A stretch of 33,790 nucleotides of DNA. It comes from an uncultured Bacteroidales bacterium (GTDB taxonomy: Bacteria; Bacteroidota; Bacteroidia; Bacteroidales; UBA932). How positions within the stretch are numbered: position 1 is the first letter of the stretch; each line of letters opens with the position of its first letter. Position numbers and translations under genes: made by a program. This document shows, piece after piece, positions 26,901 to 33,790 of the stretch. Location: positions 1 through 33,790 of the forward strand of contig CAKVDS010000025.1 in the NCBI GenBank assembly GCA_934726455.1. Direction: 5' to 3'. A model generated the notes under the pieces. The model was not told the origin of the DNA. It ran no database searches and saw only the letters and a program-made list of their open reading frames with translations.

Positions 26901-27412
26901 TGGGCACGATGACTTTCGAGGATGAGCCGATGCTCGGCACGGTCAACATCGGCGGCTTCCGCAATCTCACCGGCGCCCTTGACCCTGTTGTGAAGCATTA
27001 CTCCGGTGTGATCACATACCGTACGCAGGCCGTTCTCCCGGAGGGCTTCATCAAACCGGGACGCAGGGTGCTCATAAGCATCCCGGCTTTCGGCTCCACG
27101 GCCCGTCTTACCGTCAACGGCCATACGCTCGAGACAATATGGGACCCTTATTTCAAGGCTGACATAACCGGGTATGTCAAGAGCGGCAGCAACGAACTCG
27201 TGATAGTCGTGACGAACCCTTGGCGCAACCGTCTCGTGGGCGACAAGGCCGGGGTGCCTTCGAGCCAGAAACTCTGGACAACCTCTCCGCTGCAGCAGAA
27301 GCACATCCCGCCGCAGCAGATCATCCACGAGTACACCCTGCTCTACCCGTCAGGCATTTCGCAGCCTGTGACGATTTACAGCGAGGGTGCGGAGAAAGTG
27401 GTTGTAAATTAG
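23999..27412 (+). CDS. GH106 family alpha-L-rhamnosidase
   Basis: This 1137-residue secreted enzyme is expected to release alpha-L-rhamnose from pectic side chains or backbone oligosaccharides. The start is ATG 23999 (MKLTAKTITTAFSALLVSG...ASA/Q, a clean signal peptide); the upstream GTG at 23945 would add 18 unlikely residues. The N-terminal WWHWMDGDITREGITKDLEAMKAQGI is typical of GH106. The catalytic barrel has acidic candidates E438 (DSWECGQ), E515 (SEGIYGG), E541 (MTEFW) and E582 (GSEAFTG); I do not assign acid and base. The C-terminus has jelly-roll-like sandwiches (LTVNGHTLETIWDPYFKADIT). Length is normal for the family. It heads the enzyme block GH106-GH43-GH-A-CE8. Confidence 0.85.
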   Translation: MKLTAKTITTAFSALLVSGICASAQPAVTPVGFNAPSSENHTATWWHWMDGDITREGITKDLEAMKAQGITNATVLNIYRLIGVEGCQNVKFNSPEWYAMFRHAVEEADRLGIEIGAANCDGWSESGGPWITPELSMKQYTWRKTFVKGSGRGQSISLAMPYSKERFYRDVKVVAYRDAAPNSFVQAAPVITANGGYPLETLIKSHKYHDETRHLDLFDEFPADILIDGNPTTALTLSDDKTVKFDFAKPFTAEVLQIYIMVSAAKFPIPVLIEVSDNGTDYREVATVFPKAANSLQKLSFPKTASKHWRLTVNEKLSPTTLSEVCLLKKGERGVWDSTPGTAIASADDVIDLTDRMSPDGTLRWNAPRGNWTVIRFGYTSNGKFNHPASPQGVGLECDKMDTTALNVHFAAYPDKLIGAAGPYAGKTFTYFLVDSWECGQQNWTAALPEEFLKRRGYSLDKYIPVLCGEQIGSKALSDAFIHDFDKTRGELVLDNYFKHLADLCHRAGMKLYSEGIYGGAAMPPVDVLKSYKYCDVPMTEFWAQASEYREWPITYKPGNYTGHAIPYHVPLIYGKPIVGSEAFTGMALYSDSPIDLKLYGDMAYSLGVNRMILHSYVHQPTDRRPGVTLGIYGQTFNRNNLWFNYSDGFFATEARIQYMLQAGDRRSDALVYMGDNLPNTELKEAELNRLLPPNTKYQYINQEVLLDRISVRDGKLYLDGKHPFKYLMLRGDKMDIETIRRIEQLVDAGALVYGQKPSSTLSLKDYEAQTAELRQIADRLWGSGKVITDLKTLKKSFIPDLSLRGVDIDDVLYIHKTLGELDYYYIVNKENSKTVNFEATFDIKNGRPEIWNPMTGDVREQMIYLNSGDLTTVPMTLGPRQGVFVVFRQGGDRQSHVRKLTAIDGEILFPSETGDFSRPLPEAYRGADGEIHLRSLEAGSYVLGYSDVLSSRVDIEAPAKLVLDGIVGTMTFEDEPMLGTVNIGGFRNLTGALDPVVKHYSGVITYRTQAVLPEGFIKPGRRVLISIPAFGSTARLTVNGHTLETIWDPYFKADITGYVKSGSNELVIVVTNPWRNRLVGDKAGVPSSQKLWTTSPLQQKHIPPQQIIHEYTLLYPSGISQPVTIYSEGAEKVVVN

Positions 27413-27448
27413 TATCTTTATGGATTGGAAACAAATAATCCGACAAAT

Positions 27449-28942
27449 ATGAAACTTTTTGCCAAAATCCTCGCCTGCGTGCTTCTCGTCTCGGCATGCG
27501 GCGGCAAAACCGAGGCGCCGCAGTATGGCACCTACACCAACCCTGTCCTCGGGGGAGACTACCCCGATCCGTCCATATTGAGGGACGGGGAGGACTACTA
27601 TCTGACACACTCTTCATTTGACTACAATCCGGGCCTCATCGTCTGGCATTCTACCGACCTCGTGAACTGGGAGCCGATAAGTTACGCTCTCAGCACCTAT
27701 CTTGGAAGTGTCTGGGCGCCGGACTTCGCAAAGGTTGACGGCCAGTACAGGATCTACTTCACCGTGCACGGACGCGGCAACTGGGTGGTCACAGCCGACA
27801 GCCCTTACGGACCGTGGAGCGAGCCTAAGGATCTGCATGTGGGCGGCATCGACCCGTGCATCGCTGTGGCCGAGGACGGTACTAAGTGGCTCTTCCTGAG
27901 CGGGGGCATGCGCAAGAAGCTTACTCCGGACGGGCTTGATACTGTGGAGGGTACGGACGAGCATGTCTATGACGGCTGGATCTTCCCTTCAGACTGGGTG
28001 ACCGAGGGGCTCTGCCTCGAAGGGCCGAAGCTCAAGAAAATTGGCGACTGGTGGTATTACCTCAACGCAGAGGGCGGCACTGCCGGTCCTCCTACAAGCC
28101 ACATGGTGACGGTGGCCCGCAGCAAGAGCCTTGACGGCCCGTGGGAGAACTCTCCTTACAATCCGCTCATCCATACCTGGAACGCCACCGACCGCTGGTG
28201 GTCAAGGGGGCACGGCTCGCTTATCGACACTCCTGACGGACGCTGGTACTGCATCTATCACGCCTACGAGAACGGGTTCACAGGACTGGGACGTCAGACA
28301 CTGCTCGAACCGATCCAGTTTGACGACGAGGGCTGGCCGCGAAGCGTGGTCGCCGATGTGGCCGCCCCTATCGCTGCCCCGCTTCCTTTGCATCCGACAG
28401 ACCGCAAGGCTCATCTTGGTGAGTTCCGTGTCGGGCTTGACTGGAAATACTACAAGGATTTCGACCCTTCACGCGCCTCCATCAAGGACGGTGTCCTCAC
28501 CCTCAAGTCTACAGGCACCTGCCCTGCGGATTCCGCTCCGCTGATGTTTGTGGCCGGAGACCATGCCTACGAGTTCGAGGTGGAGATCGACAGGACACCG
28601 GGTTCTGTGGCCGGACTTGTGATCTACTATGACAGCCGCTTCTATGTCGGCCAGGGTATCAATGACAGGGGGACTCTCCGCTTCCGCCGCGACAAGGGCG
28701 GTGTGCGCAGCAAGCTTCCTGATGTAGACCATATCTGGCTGCGTATACGCAACGACAACCAGGTCATCACAGGTTATTACAGCCTTGACGGCAAGGAATG
28801 GGTCAAGGAAGAGTGGGGAATGGAGATTTCCGGGTTCAACCACAATACTTTCCATGATTTTCAGAGCATGCTTCCGGGCCTGATGGCCGCCGGCAAGGGG
28901 GAAGTGAGATTCAGCAACTTCAAATACCGTGTCCTTGACTAG
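27449..28942 (+). CDS. GH43 family glycoside hydrolase lipoprotein
   Basis: This 497-residue lipoprotein starts at ATG 27449 (MKLFAKILACVLLVSAC, lipobox cysteine C17); a TTG 24 bases upstream is not needed. The N-terminal five-bladed propeller has the GH43 triad: base D40 in GDYPDPS, pKa-tuning D135 in GGIDPC and acid E191 in CLEGP. RGHGSLIDTPDGRWYCIYHAY is also typical. The C-terminal half (about 330-497) is a concanavalin-like sandwich of the kind found in xylosidase-type GH43 enzymes. Known activities of the family include beta-xylosidase and alpha-L-arabinofuranosidase, and sequence alone does not choose between them. It lies 36 bp after GH106 and ends one base before the next gene. Confidence 0.9.
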   Translation: MKLFAKILACVLLVSACGGKTEAPQYGTYTNPVLGGDYPDPSILRDGEDYYLTHSSFDYNPGLIVWHSTDLVNWEPISYALSTYLGSVWAPDFAKVDGQYRIYFTVHGRGNWVVTADSPYGPWSEPKDLHVGGIDPCIAVAEDGTKWLFLSGGMRKKLTPDGLDTVEGTDEHVYDGWIFPSDWVTEGLCLEGPKLKKIGDWWYYLNAEGGTAGPPTSHMVTVARSKSLDGPWENSPYNPLIHTWNATDRWWSRGHGSLIDTPDGRWYCIYHAYENGFTGLGRQTLLEPIQFDDEGWPRSVVADVAAPIAAPLPLHPTDRKAHLGEFRVGLDWKYYKDFDPSRASIKDGVLTLKSTGTCPADSAPLMFVAGDHAYEFEVEIDRTPGSVAGLVIYYDSRFYVGQGINDRGTLRFRRDKGGVRSKLPDVDHIWLRIRNDNQVITGYYSLDGKEWVKEEWGMEISGFNHNTFHDFQSMLPGLMAAGKGEVRFSNFKYRVLD

Positions 28943-28943
28943 T

Positions 28944-30524
28944 ATGAAAAGATTCTTTGTCATGATGGTGGTGTCGCTTTTTGCGGCGTTGCCTTATTCA
29001 TTTGCAGCCGATGTGGAGAAGTGGGGACGTTTCGAATATAGTTGTGAGGCTTCCGTCAAGGGCAATCCTTTCGATGTGAAGTTCTCCGCCGTGTTCTCCA
29101 ACGGCTCCGAGAGGACTGAGGTCAGAGGTTTCTACGACGGGGACGGAGTCTTCCGTGTCCGCTTCATGCCTCAGGCTGAAGGTGAGTGGACATTCGTCAC
29201 GAAGAGCAATGTCCCGGCGTTGAGGGGCAGGAAAGGTTCGTTTACCTGTGTCCCTGCTTCGGAGGGCAACCATGGCCCGGTAAGGGTGATGGATGGGAAT
29301 GTCCACGGCTTCAGTTATGCTGACGGGCTGGCTTTCCACCCTCTCGGCACCACGGCCTACAGCTGGATGCACCAGAGTACAGCCCGTCAGGAGGAGACTC
29401 TCGCCTCGCTTGAGGCTGCGCGCTTCAACAAGGTGCGCATGTGCGTGTTCCCGAAAAATTATCCGCTCTGCCGGGAGATTCCCGACCTGCTGCCGTTCGA
29501 GAAGGACGGGGACGGCTTCGATTTCTCACGCCCCGTGCCGGAGTATTTCAGGCACATCGAGTCTCTGCTGGACAGGATGGACACACTCGGCATCCAGGCT
29601 GACTTGATTCTCTTCCACCCTTACGACAAGGGGGTATGGGGCTTTGACAGCATGCCGCAGGAAGCCAATCTGGCTTATCTGGACTATTTTCAGGCACGCG
29701 TGGCTTCGTTCCGCAATGTGTGGTGGTCTCTGGCCAACGAATATGACTACTGCAAGGCCAAGAGCCTTGAGGACTGGAGGGAACTTATCGCCCGTGTGGG
29801 GGACAACGACCCGTACGGGCATCTGTGCTCGATCCATGGCAGCACGGCCAAGTATTACCCTGTATGGGAGGGCGGGCTGACTCACGCGAGCATCCAGGAT
29901 GAGGCTCCGGTCGAGGACTTCGGCAGGGCCGCGACGGTCCGCAACATCTATCCGATGCCTGTGGTGTTTGATGAGGTGTGCTATGAGGGCAATCTGCCTT
30001 CCCGCTGGGGACGTCTGAGCGGAGAGGAGATGCTCCACCGCATCTGGCAGGGGCTCATCGCCGGGACCTATGTCACTCATGGTGAATGCTATCAGTATGA
30101 AGATGGCGATTTTGATGACATCTTCTGGGCCAAGGGCGGCCTCTGGAGAGGTGAGTCGTGGAAACGCATAGGCTTCACCCTTGATATCCTTTCTGCCTTG
30201 AAGAGGCCACTCGAACTCGCCGACACCAGCCGCGACCACCAGACGGCGACGGACGGAGAGGGCAACTACTATGTGTATTTCGGGGAGAAGATGCCCGGTG
30301 TGTGGGATTTCAACCTTCCGGCAAAGTGCGCGGGCTATGCCAAGTTGCAGCCGGGGACGAAGTTCCGTGTGGAGGTGATAGACACCTGGGGCATGACGGT
30401 CTCTGCCGTTCCCGGGGTGTTCGAGACTTCCGAAGTGGAGGACTACAGGCTCTATGACAAGTCGCGCCAGAAGATACGTCTTCCGAAGACACCATATTTA
30501 TTATTGAGAATAACAGCTTTATGA
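28944..30524 (+). CDS. Secreted clan GH-A-like hydrolase, DUF5060/DUF4038/DUF5605 layout
   Basis: This 526-residue protein starts at ATG 28944, one base after the GH43 stop (a GTG at 28929 inside the previous gene is rejected). The signal peptide ends at SFA/ADV. The N-terminal sandwich (WGRFEYSCEASVKGNPFDVKF...FYDGDGVFRVRFMP) fits DUF5060. The central TIM barrel fits DUF4038-like enzymes: acid/base candidate E266 in WSLANEYD and nucleophile candidate E344 in VVFDEVCYEG, the strand 4 and strand 7 positions of clan GH-A. The last about 80 residues form a small sandwich like DUF5605. The substrate is unknown; the setting suggests a pectin or hemicellulose side chain. The stop overlaps the next start by ATGA, so the two are translationally coupled. 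Confidence 0.8.
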   Translation: MKRFFVMMVVSLFAALPYSFAADVEKWGRFEYSCEASVKGNPFDVKFSAVFSNGSERTEVRGFYDGDGVFRVRFMPQAEGEWTFVTKSNVPALRGRKGSFTCVPASEGNHGPVRVMDGNVHGFSYADGLAFHPLGTTAYSWMHQSTARQEETLASLEAARFNKVRMCVFPKNYPLCREIPDLLPFEKDGDGFDFSRPVPEYFRHIESLLDRMDTLGIQADLILFHPYDKGVWGFDSMPQEANLAYLDYFQARVASFRNVWWSLANEYDYCKAKSLEDWRELIARVGDNDPYGHLCSIHGSTAKYYPVWEGGLTHASIQDEAPVEDFGRAATVRNIYPMPVVFDEVCYEGNLPSRWGRLSGEEMLHRIWQGLIAGTYVTHGECYQYEDGDFDDIFWAKGGLWRGESWKRIGFTLDILSALKRPLELADTSRDHQTATDGEGNYYVYFGEKMPGVWDFNLPAKCAGYAKLQPGTKFRVEVIDTWGMTVSAVPGVFETSEVEDYRLYDKSRQKIRLPKTPYLLLRITAL

Positions 30525-33013
30525 AAAAGATAGCAATATTGGCCTCGTTCCTGTCTCTTTGTCTTGGGCTCTCAGCCCAGACCATCAACTACAAAGGCGA
30601 GGAAATCAAGCTCGGTCCGCATGCTTTCTATGTGGACGGCAGCCTCAGCGCAGAACAGGTGGCGCAGTCGCCTTATGTGTTCCGCACGTTCAATGAAGCC
30701 ATGGCCAAGGTCAGCGACGGTACGGCTTCTGACCCGATGAAGGTGTATATCGCGCCATGGGTGTATTGGGTTGATGATCCTGATGATCCTCGGGATCGCG
30801 TCCCGGAGGAGGGGCAGGGGGCTCCGATAGGGCTTACCATCCGTTGCGAGGCGCTCCAGCTTCTGGGTATGGCCACGGATGCCCGTGATGTCGTGCTTGG
30901 CTCCGCGAGGGGGCAGACCCAGGGTGCGCGGGGTAATTTCACCATGTTTGACTTCTATGGTGATGATCTGGTTGTCAAGGATTTGACCATGGGCAACTAT
31001 TGCAACATAGATCTTGAATATCCCCGTAACCCCGAATTCAACAGGGCTAAACGCAATCCTGCCATCACCCAGGCCCAGCTTGCCTTCTGCCATGGGGACA
31101 GGGTGTATGTGGAGAATGTCCGTTTTGTGTCCCGTCTCAACCTGACTCCTCTCACAGGCTCCAAGCGTATCCTTTTTGTGGGCTGCCACTTCGAGAGCAC
31201 CGATGACTCTCTCAACCACTGCGGAGTGCATCTGGGATGCGATCTGGATTTCTGGGGGCGTCAGCCTTTCGGCAGTGTGGACCGCTGCGGCACCGTCTTC
31301 ATGGACTGCGACTTCAATGTCCGCCACGGAGAGGCTGTGCAGGCCGTGAGCAAGAATGTCGGCAGACACAGTCTCGTCGATGTCCGCTACCACGCCGGCC
31401 GTCCTGTCCAGCTTGCATGGACATTCCGTCCGGAGGAGTGGCTGCGCTGCTATCAGTACAACATTTCCCTTGACGGGGCTCCTGCTTTCGTCGGTGCCGC
31501 CAAGCCTTACAATACCGTTATTCTCGACCAGAAGGCTCAGCTTTTTGCCTATCGTCTTGTAGAGGACGACGGGAAGGTGCTTTACAATACCTACAACCTT
31601 CTCCGAGGAGACGACGATTGGGATCCTCAAGGCATAAAGTCCAGAGTTGAAGCACTGTCAAAGCGTGACGGGCGCGACTATGCCAACATGCCGACATGCC
31701 TTGACATGGATGTGAGGGAGGCTTCTCTCCAGACCGGCAAGGGCTCTGTGACACTTACGGCCACGCCGATGAGGCATCTGGGTTATCCTCTTCACAATCA
31801 GAAAGTGTTCTGGAAAGTGCAGCCGGGCTATGAGCGTTTTGTCAAGCTCTCTTGTCTTGAAGGGGAGAAGTGCGAAGTGACTCCGGTCAACAGCGAGGAC
31901 AGGACGCAGGTTTTCGATGTGATCGCCTATACTGCAGAGGGACTTGAGGTCGCCGCCAAGTTGACTGTGGCTCCGGATTATGTGCCGGCTCCGGCGTTTG
32001 TCGAGAAGCCTGTCTTGAGGATTTCCGGCACTGAGGCGAGGGTTGAGTATAAGATTGATCTTCAAGGACGTTCCGATGAATCACTCGTGACCTGGTACCG
32101 CTGTGACGACCGCAGGGGAGGCGGGGCCGTGCCTGTGTGCGTCTCCCGGATGGGAGTGCCTCATCTTGATTATAAACTCACGCGTGAAGATGCAGGCCAT
32201 TATCTGATGGTCGGAGTGGCTCCGAAGCATCTGCGCTGCGAGCCGGGGGAGGAAGTGCGTGTCGTGAGCAAGTCGCGCATCAAGGCTTCAGGCCTGCCTG
32301 CCACGAAGGCATATTTCACCGATTTCAGCGATTTCCCTTGCGACAACCAGCTGGAGGTGAAGCCGGGATATTGGACTGTGGACGCTTTCATCCCTGAAGA
32401 TACGAGGATGTATTATAAGCATGATCCGGATCTTTCACAGCCTTGCTGGCTCTACGGCACAGGCATCAACGGGGCCAAGGGTTATGGAATCCAGCAGCTT
32501 CAGCAGGGAGCGCGTCTGCGCTATACTCCGCTTGATGGCAAGTATGGCGACATGACGGTGACATGGCAGGTCGACCCGGCAAAGGATGGCGGCCAGGGCT
32601 TCGGAAGCGCAAGACAGCAGTATCTCGATCTTTTCGTGAAGTTCGACACTCGCAGTCTTACCGGTTATGCGCTCCGTGTCATCCGCACCACCAAGTATGC
32701 CAATGCTGTGGATGTGCTCCTTGTCAAATATGACAAAGGCCATGTGGAGCCGGTATGCGAGCCTGTCACCGTGGACTGTTTCCTCACCGGCTGCGTGCTC
32801 TCGGTTTCCATGCACGGTGGTGAGCTCAAGGCTTCTGTCAGCGGCCCGGGACGCATTGCGGAACTCGCTTCTGACCCGGCCGTGCATCATGAGGCCGAGC
32901 TCAGCGCCGAGGTCGAGCCTAACAGTTTCGGCGGCTTCGGCTTGCAGCATACCAGCACCGTGGGCACGGAGAGCCGTATTCTTGTGCACTCGGTACGCAC
33001 TGAGTGGGAGTAG
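30521..33013 (+). CDS. CE8-like pectin esterase with C-terminal sandwich domains
   Basis: This 830-residue secreted protein has a signal peptide ending at LSA/QT. The first about 330 residues form a right-handed beta-helix resembling pectin methylesterase (CE8), which de-esterifies galacturonan. Family motifs survive in altered form: QAQLAFCHGDR (Q184, Q186) for QAVAL...GDR, STDDSL (D229) for the QDTL acid/base, LDFWGR (D243) for the DFIFG nucleophile, and AGRPV (R294) for LGRPW. Residues about 390-600 look like Ig-like sandwiches, and about 625-830 like a concanavalin-type domain (YGIQQLQQGARLRY...). CE8 enzymes are usually 300-400 residues, so this is a long multidomain form. It overlaps the preceding gene by 4 bp and ends the PUL at a strong terminator. 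The altered motifs may mean a different ester or loss of activity. Confidence 0.72.
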   Translation: MKKIAILASFLSLCLGLSAQTINYKGEEIKLGPHAFYVDGSLSAEQVAQSPYVFRTFNEAMAKVSDGTASDPMKVYIAPWVYWVDDPDDPRDRVPEEGQGAPIGLTIRCEALQLLGMATDARDVVLGSARGQTQGARGNFTMFDFYGDDLVVKDLTMGNYCNIDLEYPRNPEFNRAKRNPAITQAQLAFCHGDRVYVENVRFVSRLNLTPLTGSKRILFVGCHFESTDDSLNHCGVHLGCDLDFWGRQPFGSVDRCGTVFMDCDFNVRHGEAVQAVSKNVGRHSLVDVRYHAGRPVQLAWTFRPEEWLRCYQYNISLDGAPAFVGAAKPYNTVILDQKAQLFAYRLVEDDGKVLYNTYNLLRGDDDWDPQGIKSRVEALSKRDGRDYANMPTCLDMDVREASLQTGKGSVTLTATPMRHLGYPLHNQKVFWKVQPGYERFVKLSCLEGEKCEVTPVNSEDRTQVFDVIAYTAEGLEVAAKLTVAPDYVPAPAFVEKPVLRISGTEARVEYKIDLQGRSDESLVTWYRCDDRRGGGAVPVCVSRMGVPHLDYKLTREDAGHYLMVGVAPKHLRCEPGEEVRVVSKSRIKASGLPATKAYFTDFSDFPCDNQLEVKPGYWTVDAFIPEDTRMYYKHDPDLSQPCWLYGTGINGAKGYGIQQLQQGARLRYTPLDGKYGDMTVTWQVDPAKDGGQGFGSARQQYLDLFVKFDTRSLTGYALRVIRTTKYANAVDVLLVKYDKGHVEPVCEPVTVDCFLTGCVLSVSMHGGELKASVSGPGRIAELASDPAVHHEAELSAEVEPNSFGGFGLQHTSTVGTESRILVHSVRTEWE

Positions 33014-33031
33014 CTCCTGCCCTGTAATATT

Positions 33032-33062
33032 AAAGCCCGGTCCGTGTCAGGACCGGGCTTTT
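33032..33062. terminator. Perfect bidirectional terminator, PUL end / kdgF end
   Basis: AAAGCCCGGTCC (33032-33043) and GGACCGGGCTTT (33050-33061) form a perfect 12-bp stem with a 6-nt loop. It lies between two convergent genes and can stop both. Confidence 0.93.
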
Positions 33063-33081
33063 GTGGATATTGCGGGTTGAA

Positions 33082-33534
33082 CTATTTCTTGGTGAGGAAA
33101 TTCTCCCTCATAGGGTTGAAGCAGTCGATGAGGATGCCCGGCTCAAGGCATACGCAGCCGTGCTCGATGTTCGGCTGTTTGTAGAGGGCGTCTCCCGCCT
33201 CGACGATCTTGGTCACTCCGCCGATGGTGAACTCGAATTTTCCGGATGCCACATAAGTCACCTGTGAGTGAGGATGGCTGTGCATCGCCCCGACTTCGCC
33301 CTTGTCGAATTTGACCTTGACCATCATAATGTTGTCGTTGTAGCCGAGGATCTGACGCTCGACTCCGCCGCCTGCGTCTTCCCAAGGGGTGTCCGCAGCG
33401 AAGATGAAATTACTGCTCTGATTCATGATAGTGTTGTTGTTATCCGTGGTGTTTTTCTCTGCGTTGCCCCCGCAGCAGGACGCGGTAGCGAGCACGGCGG
33501 TCGCAATCGCGAGAATCTTGACTATTTTTTTCAT
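33082..33534 (-). CDS. kdgF: KdgF-like cupin with lipoprotein-type N-terminus
   Basis: This 150-residue single-domain cupin resembles KdgF, which converts 4,5-unsaturated galacturonate to the linear 5-keto-4-deoxyuronate form in pectin and alginate use. Metal-ligand candidates are H85, H87 and Q91 in MHSHPHSQ and H125 in EHGC; GKFEFTIGG and the C-terminal DCFNPMRENFL also match the family. The first about 21 residues (MKKIVKILAIATAVLATASC-C) are a lipoprotein signal followed by a Thr/Asn-rich linker, whereas typical KdgF is cytoplasmic. M37 (MNQSSNFIF) begins a protein of normal KdgF length and is a possible alternative start. It is convergent with the PUL, and a perfect -7 box lies upstream. 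Confidence 0.82.
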   Translation of the reverse strand: MKKIVKILAIATAVLATASCCGGNAEKNTTDNNNTIMNQSSNFIFAADTPWEDAGGGVERQILGYNDNIMMVKVKFDKGEVGAMHSHPHSQVTYVASGKFEFTIGGVTKIVEAGDALYKQPNIEHGCVCLEPGILIDCFNPMRENFLTKK

Positions 33535-33556
33535 AAAACGGTATGATAAAATTTCT

Positions 33557-33564
33557 CAAATATA
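33557..33564 (-). promoter_or_regulatory. Candidate -7 box for kdgF-like gene
   Basis: On the minus strand the sequence reads TATATTTG, an exact Bacteroidota -7 match, 22 bp before the ATG at 33534. No clear TTG is seen at -33. It nearly abuts a plus-strand -7 box at 33578-33585. Confidence 0.45.
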
Positions 33565-33577
33565 CATAGAAAATCCG

Positions 33578-33585
33578 TATCTTTG
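33578..33585 (+). promoter_or_regulatory. Candidate -7 box for the short leader transcript
   Basis: TATCTTTG is an exact -7 match on the plus strand, 25 bp before the 16-codon ORF at 33611. There is no obvious TTG at -33. Confidence 0.45.
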
Positions 33586-33610
33586 AGCATTCATAACCGC
33601 AATAAATAAT

Positions 33611-33661
33611 ATGGACACTAAAATCAGATTTATCATCCTCGGGGCGGCGCTGTGCCTCTGA
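33611..33661 (+). CDS. Possible 16-residue leader peptide
   Basis: ATG at 33611 to TGA at 33659-33661 encodes MDTKIRFIILGAALCL. It looks like a signal-peptide start that stops at once. It may be a leader peptide upstream of an attenuator (terminator at 33697-33721), or the remnant of a lost secreted protein. Six of its 16 residues are Ile or Leu. Confidence 0.35.
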   Translation: MDTKIRFIILGAALCL

Positions 33662-33696
33662 AGTTTGACACCTAATTTTCCCGATATTTTCACTGG

Positions 33697-33721
33697 AGAG
33701 GCCCGAGGCCTCTTTTTTTTT
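33697..33721 (+). terminator. Intrinsic terminator after the leader ORF
   Basis: AGAGGCC (33697-33703) and GGCCTCT (33707-33713) form a perfect 7-bp stem with a 3-nt loop and a run of nine T. Upstream, GCCTCT at 33654-33659, in the last codons of the leader ORF, is complementary to AGAGGC of the 5' arm and could compete with the hairpin. Confidence 0.85.
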
Positions 33722-33736
33722 GTCAAGTAAATTCCT

Positions 33737-33744
33737 TATCTTTG
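33737..33744 (+). promoter_or_regulatory. Candidate -7 box near the window end
   Basis: TATCTTTG is an exact -7 match, 25 bp before an ATG at 33769. It could drive the gene that runs off the window. Confidence 0.4.
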
Positions 33745-33768
33745 TAGCTATCTTTAGCTATTTTGGAC

Positions 33769-33790
33769 ATGAAGCTTACAGTAAGCCGTT
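33769..33790 (+). CDS. Start of a gene running off the window
   Basis: An ATG at 33769 opens a frame reading MKLTVSR to the edge. It is placed suitably behind a promoter-like box and the terminator at 33697-33721. Too little is visible to say what it encodes. Confidence 0.35.

Overview
The window looks like a chromosomal segment from a Bacteroidota bacterium, most likely order Bacteroidales. It has tandem SusC/SusD pairs, SusD-type lipoproteins, Bacteroidota promoters (TAnnTTTG -7 boxes) and a FISUMP-domain fragment. By eye the coding G+C is high for the order, mostly in the mid to upper 50s percent. I cannot name a genus. The theme is capture and breakdown of a pectic, uronate-rich polysaccharide.

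Layout. Positions 1-771 hold short repeats, a doubtful 36-residue ORF on the minus strand and the 3' remnant of a FISUMP-domain gene. Positions 772-1611 have no credible gene but several unrelated repeat families: three 84-bp hairpin units, a cluster of GTGCGCAC palindromes, a G-rich direct-repeat block and a 26-bp duplication. A minus-strand operon follows (4813 down to 1612): kdgK, kdgA and an ExuT-like hexuronate transporter. Divergent from it runs a large plus-strand polysaccharide utilization locus, 5068-33013: susC1-susD1-beta-helix lipoprotein, terminator, susC2-susD2, terminator, susC3-susD3, GH106 alpha-L-rhamnosidase, GH43 lipoprotein, a DUF5060-type clan GH-A enzyme, and a CE8-like pectin esterase with extra domains. 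A perfect bidirectional terminator separates this from a convergent kdgF-like cupin gene (33534-33082). The tail holds a short promoter/leader-ORF/terminator unit and the first codons of another gene.

How they fit together (inference from families). The lipoproteins and SusCD pairs bind and import pectic oligosaccharides. The CE8-like protein would remove ester groups. The GH106, GH43 and GH-A enzymes would trim rhamnose and pentose or other side chains. KdgF would linearise unsaturated uronates left by a lyase, ExuT would bring uronates into the cytoplasm, and KdgK and KdgA would convert 2-keto-3-deoxygluconate to pyruvate and glyceraldehyde-3-phosphate. No recognisable polysaccharide lyase, KduI, KduD or PUL regulator lies in the window. 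The unexplained beta-helix lipoprotein (10361-12544) is therefore the best candidate for something new.

Five starts that can be extended upstream through TTG or GTG codons were moved to internal ATGs, on signal-peptide or lipobox grounds or, for susC2, on its leader: susC2 12776, GH106 23999, GH43 28942-ending gene 27449, GH-A enzyme 28944; susD1 has a likely ATG at 8354.
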